Below, one piece after another: positions 43,158 to 50,407 of a stretch of 64,000 bases of DNA. Each line of letters begins with the position of its first letter. Within the stretch, counting starts at the first letter, position 1. Both the position numbers and the translations under genes were made by a program. The stretch is from Prevotella sp. HUN102 (lineage in GTDB: Bacteria; Bacteroidota; Bacteroidia; Bacteroidales; Bacteroidaceae): positions 310,001-374,000 of the forward strand of contig NZ_JIAF01000001.1 in the NCBI RefSeq assembly GCF_000688375.1, written 5' to 3'. The notes under the pieces are model-generated. The model had not been told where the DNA came from. It saw only the letters and a list, made by a program, of their open reading frames with translations, and ran no database searches.

Positions 43158-44183
43158 ATGAATCGAGAAGAATTTGCAAAACGGCTTGAAGGAATCCAAA
43201 TACAAGAAGGTACAGACCCTAAAGTCCTTTATGATAGCGTGTTGCCTATTAGTGACGCGTTAACACAGATGATGCCCCAGAGTCTATTTCGTTATAGGTC
43301 TTGCACTGAGAAGCAAATAGATGCATTTCAAAAAGATACTATTTATGCAGTATCTGCTGACCTGTTTAACGATCCCTATGATACGCTAGTTAGGTATGAT
43401 CTTGATGGTATAAAAAATTACGTGAATGCCTTATTGGAAACAAATACCCTTGTTCAGTTGAAAAAATATCTTGAAGAAGGAAATGATTTCACAAACAATG
43501 TGAAAGATTCATTTCCTAAGGGCATGGTAGAGAAGATAAAAGAGCAAATATTAGCAACAGACTTTGAAGAAAAGAAAGATTTTCTTGCTACTTATAAAAG
43601 CCAAATGGTGCAAACAATAGATTTCTTATACCCTCTTTTAGCAGATGCAAGTAAACGGTTTGTTTCTATTGCATGCTTTTGCGAGTCAGTACAGTCTATA
43701 ACAATGTGGAGTCATTATGCTGATTATCATAAAGGATTTGCACTAGAATACGAAATGCGTCCAACACTAACAAAAGGAATAAAAGAGGGGGTTGGGCTAT
43801 ATCCTGTAATATATGATGATATACGTTACGATGCTTCTCAATACATGGCATGGGCTTTTTTGAAAATGTTTGGCATTTGTGCACCAAATCCAGACGTCCT
43901 TTCTCACACAAAATGTGTTTTGCATAAATCAAGGCAATGGGAGTATGAAAATGAGTGGCGTCTTGTAGACTATTCTACAAGAAACTATTTAGTGGAAAAT
44001 ATCACATCCATCAATTACAAACCTACGGCAATTTATTATGGAGTACATATTTCCAATGAGAATAAAGAACGCTTGCATAAGATTGCCAAGGCAAAAGGTA
44101 TAGCAGAGTTTGATATGTATATTGACTATTCTTCTCCGAGGTATGAGATGATGTATAAATCACACAAATGTTCTTCGGATTAA
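43158..44183 (+). CDS. DUF2971 protein
   Basis: A 341-aa protein with DUF2971 marks: SLFRYRSCTEKQIDAFQKDTIYAVSADLFNDPYD, FVSIACFCESVQSITMWSHYADYHKGFALEYEM, and RQWEYENEWRLV. The family is widespread in defence islands, but its biochemical role is not known to me. It starts 21 bp after the nuclease gene and so may belong to the same transcript, though its coding is more AT-rich. Its final codons (TCGGATTAA) are themselves one copy of a repeat found around the next gene. Confidence 0.85.
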   Translation: MNREEFAKRLEGIQIQEGTDPKVLYDSVLPISDALTQMMPQSLFRYRSCTEKQIDAFQKDTIYAVSADLFNDPYDTLVRYDLDGIKNYVNALLETNTLVQLKKYLEEGNDFTNNVKDSFPKGMVEKIKEQILATDFEEKKDFLATYKSQMVQTIDFLYPLLADASKRFVSIACFCESVQSITMWSHYADYHKGFALEYEMRPTLTKGIKEGVGLYPVIYDDIRYDASQYMAWAFLKMFGICAPNPDVLSHTKCVLHKSRQWEYENEWRLVDYSTRNYLVENITSINYKPTAIYYGVHISNENKERLHKIAKAKGIAEFDMYIDYSSPRYEMMYKSHKCSSD

Positions 44184-44266
44184 CAAGCGATTCCTGAGAA
44201 TTAACAAACGAAGGAATCATATTTAGCAGGCAACAAGCGTTATATATAAGTCGGATTAACAAACGT
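44177..44266 (+). repeat. GGATTAACAA boxes, upstream cluster
   Basis: GGATTAACAAGCGA (44177-44190), GAATTAACAAACGA (44198-44211), GGATTAACAAACGT (44253-44266), and a partial GGCAACAAGCGT (44229). The first overlaps the DUF2971 stop codon; the last ends 7 bp before the AlbA_2 gene start. Likely operator, probably for autoregulation of the AlbA_2 gene. Confidence 0.65.
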
Positions 44267-44273
44267 ACAAAGT

Positions 44274-45950
44274 ATGACAGAACAAACATTACAACAATAT
44301 CTCATTAAGCAATACCCCAAAGAGGATGAGGGTTGCGAGTGGAAGGAATTCAAGAACTTGAAGAATGACTTCAGCGGTCATGAGAAGGATGATGTCATCT
44401 CCTACGTGTCTGCATTGGCTAACATGGAGGGTGGGCATCTGGTTGTTGGTGTCGAGGACAAAACGTTGAGGATTGTTGGGACGGATACCTACAACTACGA
44501 TGTGCAAAAAGCACGGCTACGCTTAATTGATCAATGTGCCAATCTACCTTCAGAGGGGCTGCTTGTAGAGGAATTTATTACAGATGATACTCATAAAACA
44601 GTATGGGTCATCCATGTGCCAAGACACATGAAGAGACAACCCGTTTATGCGCATAACAAGGCATGGCAGAGGCTGGATGACTCGTTAATAGAGTTGACGG
44701 ATTCTCGCAGGAATGCAATCTTGGACGAGCTGGACGAAGTGGAAAAGGACTGGTCTTCACAGATTATCCATGATGCAACTATTGATGACCTTGATCCTCG
44801 TGCGGTTGCCAAAGCCAGGGAGAAATTCATTGAATTGCATCCTGAAAGAGAAACAGAAATAAAAGCGTGGGACGATGCAACATTCTTGAACAAAGCGAAA
44901 CTTACGATAAAGGGACAAATCACAAATTCAACAATCATTCTTTTAGGCAGAGAGGAAAGTGAGCACTTCCTTTCGCCTGCCGTTTGCAAGATCAGATGGA
45001 TGCGCAAAAAGAATGGGACAGACGAGAATGAAGAGTTTGGTATATTCTCTATTCCCATGATACTCGCGGTAGATGAGGTTGCGGGGAAAATAAAGAATGC
45101 CACATACACTTATACGATAGAGGGAAACATGTTCCCTGACACCTTATTGCGCTACGATGTTTTCACCATTAGAGAGCCTTTATGTAATGCCATTGCACAT
45201 CAGGATTATAGCCTGTCTGCGAGAATAGAGGTAGTTGAATATGAAGATGAACGTCTGCGTTTTAAGAATTATGGTACATTCCTACCATTGTCCGTTGAGT
45301 CTGTGGTCGAGAATGACTTTCCGGAATCAAGATACCGAAACAAGTTTTTGGTGGAAGCCATGCGTAACGTGAAAATGGTGGAGACAGAGGGCGGTGGTAT
45401 TCGCAAACTCTATATGCAGCAAAAGAAGCGTTTCTTTCCAATGCCAAAGTATGACTTAGGCGGACAGACGGTAATTTGTGAGATAGAGGGAAGAGTGTTG
45501 GACGAGAACTTTGCCAAAATACTGGTCAACAATCCCAATTTGACTTTGGCGGATATTATCTTATTAGATAAAGTACAAAAGCATGAGCATGTTTCAGAAG
45601 ACTCCCTTGCATATCTTAGGAGAAAGAAATATGTGGAAGGCAGAAAGCCAAATGTTTATTTGGCCTTCTCTGTTGTTAAGCAATCTAAACATGTGGGATT
45701 AAAGACATCTTATATCAAAAACAAAAGTTTTGATGACGATTATTTCAAAAAACTCATCATTGACTATATTACCAATTTTGGAAAAGCCACTCGTCAGGAG
45801 TTAACTGCATTATTGGAAAACAAACTGCCAGAAACGCTTTCCAAGCAACAGAAATTTGACAAGGTCACCAATCTTCTATCTTCGCTTAAGAAAAAGGGTA
45901 TCATTAAAGTCATTGATAGAAAATATTGGGTAATGGCAAAGTCGGATTAA
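44274..45950 (+). CDS. AlbA_2 (Schlafen-like) domain protein with GHKL-like region
   Basis: A 558-aa protein. Residues 15-125 are an AlbA_2/Schlafen-type domain: EDEGCEWKEFKNL, VISYVSALANMEGGHLVVGVEDKTLRIVG, ending in VWVIHVPRHMKRQPVYAHNKAWQR. Residues 295-385 fit the HATPase_c_4 region: IREPLCNAIAHQDYSLSARIEV ... LRFKNYGTFLP ... ETEGGGIRKLY. The C-terminus holds winged-helix-like segments. Relatives are often called transcriptional regulators or RecG-like ATP-binding proteins and occur in defence islands. Repeats flank it on both sides, suggesting a regulated single gene. Confidence 0.82.
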   Translation: MTEQTLQQYLIKQYPKEDEGCEWKEFKNLKNDFSGHEKDDVISYVSALANMEGGHLVVGVEDKTLRIVGTDTYNYDVQKARLRLIDQCANLPSEGLLVEEFITDDTHKTVWVIHVPRHMKRQPVYAHNKAWQRLDDSLIELTDSRRNAILDELDEVEKDWSSQIIHDATIDDLDPRAVAKAREKFIELHPERETEIKAWDDATFLNKAKLTIKGQITNSTIILLGREESEHFLSPAVCKIRWMRKKNGTDENEEFGIFSIPMILAVDEVAGKIKNATYTYTIEGNMFPDTLLRYDVFTIREPLCNAIAHQDYSLSARIEVVEYEDERLRFKNYGTFLPLSVESVVENDFPESRYRNKFLVEAMRNVKMVETEGGGIRKLYMQQKKRFFPMPKYDLGGQTVICEIEGRVLDENFAKILVNNPNLTLADIILLDKVQKHEHVSEDSLAYLRRKKYVEGRKPNVYLAFSVVKQSKHVGLKTSYIKNKSFDDDYFKKLIIDYITNFGKATRQELTALLENKLPETLSKQQKFDKVTNLLSSLKKKGIIKVIDRKYWVMAKSD

Positions 45951-46068
45951 CAAATCAAACAAACGAAATTCACAAACAAAAAGTGATAATAGTAGCGTAA
46001 AATGGGGCTTTATGCGGATGTCGGATTAACAAATGAAATCCAATTAACAAACCAGAATTAACAAATAA
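45944..46068 (+). repeat. GGATTAACAA boxes, downstream cluster
   Basis: GGATTAACAAATCA (45944-45957, overlapping the AlbA_2 stop codon), GGATTAACAAATGA (46023-46036), CAATTAACAAACCA (46041-46054), GAATTAACAAATAA (46055-46068). Same unit as the upstream cluster, so the gene is bracketed by at least seven copies. Confidence 0.65.
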
Positions 46069-46381
46069 GATTTGGTTATGTCATATTAGTTTTGTACCTT
46101 TGCACTCACGATGAGCGTTCTTTGATTTGGTGAGAAATGTGTAGGAATATGTAAGTCCTCTCGTTTCTAAAGTGTTACCTTCATCTTTTCCGTTCAAAGG
46201 TAACCATCTGATATTCAAATCGAAAATAGAAGTTCTACTATTTTGAGACCGTTCTATTTCATTACCTTGCGTTTCTTTGCTAAATTGCTATTTCCCGTAT
46301 TTCCGAGGTTTTCTGTGTAATGCATTTATAGTCAGTGAAAAATGCACTATTATTCCGATTTCAGTTGATTATTCCAACGTT
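46069..46381. other. Right end of the island, non-coding
   Basis: No gene seen. It contains GTACCTTTGCAC (46094-46105), identical to 31400-31411, then AAGTGTTACCT near 46171 and GGTAACC near 46200, which match the boxes at the left end of unit 2 near 27150. These fit integrase arm sites next to attR. Confidence 0.5.
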
Positions 46382-46394
46382 TTTCTGTAACTTT
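46382..46394. repeat. attR of the island (13-bp direct repeat)
   Basis: TTTCTGTAACTTT, identical to 14553-14565. With the following GC it gives GTAACTTTGC (46387-46396), an exact GTAnnTTTGC core. To the right is the displaced 5' end of the IS982 element. Confidence 0.85.
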
Positions 46395-46515
46395 GCCCTC
46401 GGTAAGCATAGCGATTTTTGTTTGTAATTCTTTGTATTTTAGCACTATAAAGTTACAACAAATTTCGCTAATTGCCAAATTTACAAGAACTTATAATTCA
46501 TCGAACTCACGTTAA
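46382..46515 (-). mobile_element. IS982-family element, displaced 5' part
   Basis: Read on the minus strand, 46515-46382 begins with the terminal repeat TTAACGTGAGTTCGA, carries a promoter-like region (GTAACTTTATAG, then ATTACAAACAAAAATCGCT) closely like that of the second IS982, and enters coding at ATG 46409-46407 as MLTEGKVTE. The remainder of the gene is at 13675-14552. Confidence 0.85.
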
Positions 46516-46534
46516 TTAATTATTTAATTATACA

Positions 46535-46981
46535 ATGGCAAAAATAAAAATTGGAGATTTAGTAAGAGTAAAATTATTAAATGATATGTATATGTGGGTA
46601 CATGTACTGTTTGACTCACAATTTATAACAAAAGGGAAAAAAGAAATAGATCCTTACAATTATTTTTCTTTTTATGCATCGTGCTATTTGGTTAATGTTT
46701 ACTCACAAATTTCAAAAGAAGAGGAATTAAAAGATGATGAAATATTTTTTAAGGGTATCTTTATCCCAAGAAGTCATCTTAGAAAATACGGCTCTACTAT
46801 ATTCAATATTCCAGTTGATTATAAGCAAATAGATTTCCCTGAACATACAGGAGGATTAAATTCTTCTTTTTGGCTATCAAAAGGGGAACTGGTATTAGGC
46901 AATATACCAAAAGAAAAGATAAATGAATGGAATAATCGTTTTAACGGAGGTTTCAGTGATATATACGCCAGTTCGGGATAA
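46535..46981 (+). CDS. Hypothetical protein, 3' end replaced by IS982
   Basis: A 148-codon AT-rich frame. The protein starts AKIKIGDLVRVKLLNDMYMWVHVLFDSQF, which is faintly like Imm26-type immunity proteins (an IKIGDL...G.VL pattern), and continues as a mixed soluble fold. The last six residues (YASSG and the preceding Ile) and the stop are encoded by the terminal repeat of the IS982 element starting at 46962, so the natural C-terminus is lost or altered. Before the IS and island insertions this gene lay about 45 bp downstream of the PqqD-like gene, so it may have been part of that operon. Confidence 0.55.
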   Translation: MAKIKIGDLVRVKLLNDMYMWVHVLFDSQFITKGKKEIDPYNYFSFYASCYLVNVYSQISKEEELKDDEIFFKGIFIPRSHLRKYGSTIFNIPVDYKQIDFPEHTGGLNSSFWLSKGELVLGNIPKEKINEWNNRFNGGFSDIYASSG

Positions 46982-48012
46982 GAAAGTTGTTGAAAATGTT
47001 GGTAATCTCGCTTATTTTTTGTAACTTTACAGTTGAACATCAATTAATTACAAACAATATAAGCGATGATTACCGAAGACAAAGTTATAGAAATTTTCTG
47101 TGTTATTGATGAGTTTTGCAAGAATTTAGGCGCAGAATTGAATAAAAACCTTCAAATAGCTCCCACAGACGAAGGCTACAAGCATGTCAGACACCGTAAG
47201 GGGCGTATGTGTGAAAGTGAGATTATGACCATTTTGCTATGCTGCCATTTTGGGACTTTCCGAAACTTCAAACATTATTATCTGTTCTTTGTGAAAGTTC
47301 ATCTTGCCCAATGTTTTCCCACCGCAGTATCCTACAATCGCTTTGTGGAACTTATGCCTCGGGAGTTCTTTACAATGCTTACTTTTATGAAACTTTACGC
47401 CTTTGGCAAATGCACGGGAATCAGCTTTGTCGATAGTACTATGATACCTGTATGCCATAATGTAAGAAGATATTTCAATAGGGCTTTTGAGGGCTTTGCC
47501 AAGAGCGGAAAGGGTACAATGGGATGGTGCCATGGCTTCAAACTGCATCTGCTTTGCAATGACACAGGAGAGATCATAACATTCTGTCTTACACCTGCCA
47601 ACGTGGATGACAGAGATCGAAGGGTATGGTCTGTTTTTACAAAAGTACTCTATGGAAAAGTATTCGCAGATAGGGGATATATCAAGCGGGAACTCTTTGA
47701 GGGACTCTTTGAGCAGGGAATACATCTTGTACACGGACTGAAAGCAAAGATGAAAAACAAACTTATGCCTGTGTATGATAAAATCATGCTACGAAAGAGA
47801 TATATAATAGAGTGTATAAATGAGTTATTGAAAAACAAGGCAAACCTTGTACATTCAAGACACAGGTCGATACATAATTTCATCATGAACTTATGCTCGG
47901 CATTGGCGGCGTATTGTTTCTTTGAAAATAAACCGGATGGGCTGTCAGTATATTTGGAAGATAAAAGACAACTGGAACTTTTTTAAGATTTATTATCCCG
48001 AACTGGCGTATA
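46962..48012 (+). mobile_element. IS982-family insertion sequence, second copy, intact
   Basis: Perfect 20-bp terminal inverted repeats: TATACGCCAGTTCGGGATAA at 46962-46981 and its complement at 47993-48012. Total 1,051 bp with one transposase gene. Flanking bases do not form an obvious target duplication, so a deletion may have accompanied or followed insertion. Confidence 0.92.
47066..47986 (+). CDS. IS982-family transposase
   Basis: A 306-aa DDE transposase, apparently intact. Family marks: MCESEIMTILLCCHFGTFRNFKHYY, SYNRFVELMPREFF, ISFVDSTMIPVCHN (Asp), LTPANVDDRDRR (Asp), FADRGYIKREL, and RYIIECINELLKN (Glu). It is clearly related to the split transposase at 13675 but not a recent copy, since many residues differ. 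A promoter-like TAACTTTA lies 40 bp upstream of its ATG. Confidence 0.94.
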   Translation: MITEDKVIEIFCVIDEFCKNLGAELNKNLQIAPTDEGYKHVRHRKGRMCESEIMTILLCCHFGTFRNFKHYYLFFVKVHLAQCFPTAVSYNRFVELMPREFFTMLTFMKLYAFGKCTGISFVDSTMIPVCHNVRRYFNRAFEGFAKSGKGTMGWCHGFKLHLLCNDTGEIITFCLTPANVDDRDRRVWSVFTKVLYGKVFADRGYIKRELFEGLFEQGIHLVHGLKAKMKNKLMPVYDKIMLRKRYIIECINELLKNKANLVHSRHRSIHNFIMNLCSALAAYCFFENKPDGLSVYLEDKRQLELF

Positions 48013-48031
48013 AATAATTCAAAAATTAGGT

Positions 48032-49795
48032 ATGAAAAAAGGTTTAATAACACTTTGCCTGATACTGATTTCTCTTGTTGCAAGAGCAGGCAAAGCCGAT
48101 CCTACTCCATTCGAGGTTACACAGCCGGATGGAACAAAGCTAATGGTGATTCTTCGTGGCGATGAACATTTCAGTTGGATGACAACTCTTGACGGCGCAC
48201 TCGTTATGCAAACGGCCAATGGGTATTACATTGCCAAGGTGGACAGAGCCGGAAGTCTGATGCCTACCAAGCAGTTGGCGCATAACATAAACGTGCGCAC
48301 AAAGGCTGAAAGGAAGTTGGTAAAGGCACAAAATCAAAATCTGTTCTTCGATGCAGCAAACAAGGCTATCAAGGCGCGCCGTTCGCTCCCCATCGGTACG
48401 ACTACTCCGGCATACTTTCCACATAGTGGAAATCCGAAAGTGCTTACAATTCTTGTTCAGTTCAGCGATTCCACCTTCCATATCTCTAATCCCAAGAAGA
48501 GTTTCGACCAATATCTGAATAAGGAAGGGAAGTTGGAAAACTTCGGAGCTTACGAAGATCGCAATTATGGCTCCGTGCGCCAGTATTTCAAGGATATGAG
48601 TAACGGGCAGTTTACACCGCAGTTCGACCTTGTAGGACCTATTACACTTGCTAAACCATTAAGCTATTATGGCAAAGATTCAGGCAATGTCAAAGACATA
48701 TACGCCAGTGATATGGTAAGAGAAGCCTGTAATGCCGTCAAAGACAGCGTGAACTTTGCCGACTACGACAGCAACGGCGACGGCATCGTAGACCTCGTTT
48801 ACATTGTCTATGCTGGCTATTCTCAAGCCGTGGGCGGCAACGAAGCTAACGATTTGTGGCCAAAATCGTCTTGGATTCCTAGTGGAACAACTATCGACGG
48901 AGTTTCAATCAGAAGATACGGTATCAGCAACGAGTTGAACTTCACGCGTAAACTGAAGAAAGAGGATGGCAGCATTCGCAGGGCAATCAACGGTATCGGC
49001 TTGTTCTGCCACGAATTTTCACACACAATGGGACTGCCGGATTTCTATCCATATACGGCTTCTGCACGCGTGGACAACCAGACAATGGAATATTGGGACT
49101 TGATGGATGGTGGCGAATATACCGATGCCGGATACACCCCTACCCCATACACGCCGTGGGAAAAAGAAGTTATGGGTTGGATAAAGGTGGATACGCTCAC
49201 ACAAAATACCGGCAAAGTTACGCTCGCACACGATCAGGCATACAAGGTGCTCACACAGAACGAAAAGGAATACCTGCTGCTTCACAACATTCAGAACAAA
49301 GGATGGTACACCAAACTCTACAAGGAATGTGGACACGGAATGCTTGTCTATCGCATCAACTACGAGAAATCGGCTGTGAATATGTCCGACCACGTGAACG
49401 ATATTGCAGGCAAACCCGGTATGACCATTGTTCCCGCTGATGGCATTTTGGTTACATCCTACAATGATAAATACACGCAGAAGGACTATGTTGCCAATCA
49501 CGCTGGCGACCCTTTCCCCGGAACAAGCAACGTGGACTCATTGACTAGCGTGAAGATGAACTATCATACCTTCGCTTCCAAGCCTATCTACAATATTACC
49601 GAAGACACCGAGAAGGGCGAAATCAGCTTTACTTTCGAGAAAGTTTTAACCGGCATTGAACCTCATCCGATTGTAAACATCAAGCCGAAAGCCGACAACA
49701 GAATATATACCATCGACGGAAGATTTGTAGGATACGACAGAAAGAACCTGCCACAGGGTATCTACATTCAGAACAAAGAGAAGTTCGTGAAATAA
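48032..49795 (+). CDS. M6-family secreted metalloprotease
   Basis: A 587-aa exported zinc protease. Signal peptide MKKGLITLCLILISLVARAG; a pro-region (VTQPDGTKLMVILRGDEHFSWMTTLDGALV); catalytic HEFSHTMGLPDF with HExxH at residues 327-331; a VDYADYDSNGDGIVDLVYI-like segment (NFADYDSNGDGIVDLVYIVY) that probably binds calcium. The last 40 residues (YTIDGRFVGYDRKNLPQGIY ... KFVK) look like the Bacteroidota C-terminal sorting or anchor module. Probably degrades extracellular proteins. It begins 20 bp after the IS982 end, so its native promoter may have been replaced by the insertion. Confidence 0.92.
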   Translation: MKKGLITLCLILISLVARAGKADPTPFEVTQPDGTKLMVILRGDEHFSWMTTLDGALVMQTANGYYIAKVDRAGSLMPTKQLAHNINVRTKAERKLVKAQNQNLFFDAANKAIKARRSLPIGTTTPAYFPHSGNPKVLTILVQFSDSTFHISNPKKSFDQYLNKEGKLENFGAYEDRNYGSVRQYFKDMSNGQFTPQFDLVGPITLAKPLSYYGKDSGNVKDIYASDMVREACNAVKDSVNFADYDSNGDGIVDLVYIVYAGYSQAVGGNEANDLWPKSSWIPSGTTIDGVSIRRYGISNELNFTRKLKKEDGSIRRAINGIGLFCHEFSHTMGLPDFYPYTASARVDNQTMEYWDLMDGGEYTDAGYTPTPYTPWEKEVMGWIKVDTLTQNTGKVTLAHDQAYKVLTQNEKEYLLLHNIQNKGWYTKLYKECGHGMLVYRINYEKSAVNMSDHVNDIAGKPGMTIVPADGILVTSYNDKYTQKDYVANHAGDPFPGTSNVDSLTSVKMNYHTFASKPIYNITEDTEKGEISFTFEKVLTGIEPHPIVNIKPKADNRIYTIDGRFVGYDRKNLPQGIYIQNKEKFVK

Positions 49796-49820
49796 TTATC
49801 AGTTTCCACCATAATATTAT

Positions 49821-49850
49821 AAGTCCCATAATCAAACGATTATAGGACTT
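49821..49850 (+). terminator. Terminator after the M6 protease gene
   Basis: AAGTCCCATAATC (49821-49833) pairs with GATTATAGGACTT (49838-49850) with one mismatch, followed by a T-rich stretch. Confidence 0.75.
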
Positions 49851-49901
49851 ATTTATTTTATCACATATCTTATTGAAAATCAACACTTTAAACATTGGTT
49901 T

Positions 49902-49984
49902 CCAAACGTGCGAAGATTGCAATTCATTCTTCGCAAAAACGCAGCGCAATCTTCGCAAGAATGCGCTGCAATCTTCGCACAAAT
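49902..49984. repeat. Palindromic intergenic repeat, copy 3
   Basis: CAAACGTGCGAAGATTGCAA, then TTCTTCGCAAAAACGCAGCG and CAATCTTCGC repeated twice. Same family as 1581-1664 and 8812-8852. The rest of the 49796-50407 gap holds the ahpC control region and nothing coding that I can see. Confidence 0.65.
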
Positions 49985-50218
49985 GAAAATCGTGCTGAAA
50001 TCAGTGCAGAATGGCAGTTGCACTACTGAATCCGAACGATGCGATTCTCTTGAATAAACCAATGAAAAACGGAGCAGAGAAAAACAGGATAAGGAAATGT
50101 GAAATCAATCAATTGATAATCCTTATTACTATTTTGGTAAGAAAATAAAGCGTCTGAAAACTTATTCAGAGCGCATAGAATGCCGAAAAACAAAGGGATT
50201 GAAGCGCATTATAGAAAG

Positions 50219-50276
50219 AATCTATCGTGCGATAGATTTAATCATTTGTAATAATTACATTATTTGGCGAACTTTG
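50219..50276 (+). promoter_or_regulatory. ahpC control region: palindrome and promoter
   Basis: A perfect palindrome AATCTATCG-TG-CGATAGATT (50219-50238) lies just before a promoter-like pair TTTG (50245-50248) and GAACTTTG (50269-50276), 20 bp apart. The ATG follows 131 bp downstream, so a long leader is expected. The palindrome has the ATAG/CTAT half-sites seen in OxyR-type operators, though not their full spacing. Confidence 0.55.
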
Positions 50277-50407
50277 CATCGCAATTAAGAAATTAAATAA
50301 AACAATTAATAATACGAATGTCATAAGGTAGACTTCAAGCATCGCCTGCTGCAAGCATTAAGAGCAACAAGACACCGAATGGCATTCGCCAAAACAAAAT
50401 CAAAATT

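Larger units (their letters stand above)
14553..46394. mobile_element. Composite integrated island (two IME-like units)
   Basis: About 31.8 kb between identical 13-bp repeats inside an IS982 transposase gene. It carries three IntDOT-type tyrosine recombinase genes (one broken), two RhuM-like proteins, two excisionase-type proteins, one MobV relaxase, an orphan MobA-like protein, primase, helicase, and two restriction operons. Unit 1 spans about 14.6-27.2 kb, with its recombinase at the right end reading leftward. Unit 2 spans about 27.3-46.4 kb, with recombinases at its left end reading rightward. No type IV secretion genes are present, so transfer would need a helper element. Confidence 0.8.

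Noticed and set aside
44177..46068. GGATTAACAA repeats considered as a CRISPR array
   Set aside because: Units are only about 14 bp, unevenly spaced, and a whole gene lies between the clusters. There are no cas genes in the window.
46535..46981. Assignment as an Imm26 immunity protein
   Set aside because: Only a short N-terminal resemblance was seen and no toxin gene lies nearby, so I left the product as hypothetical.
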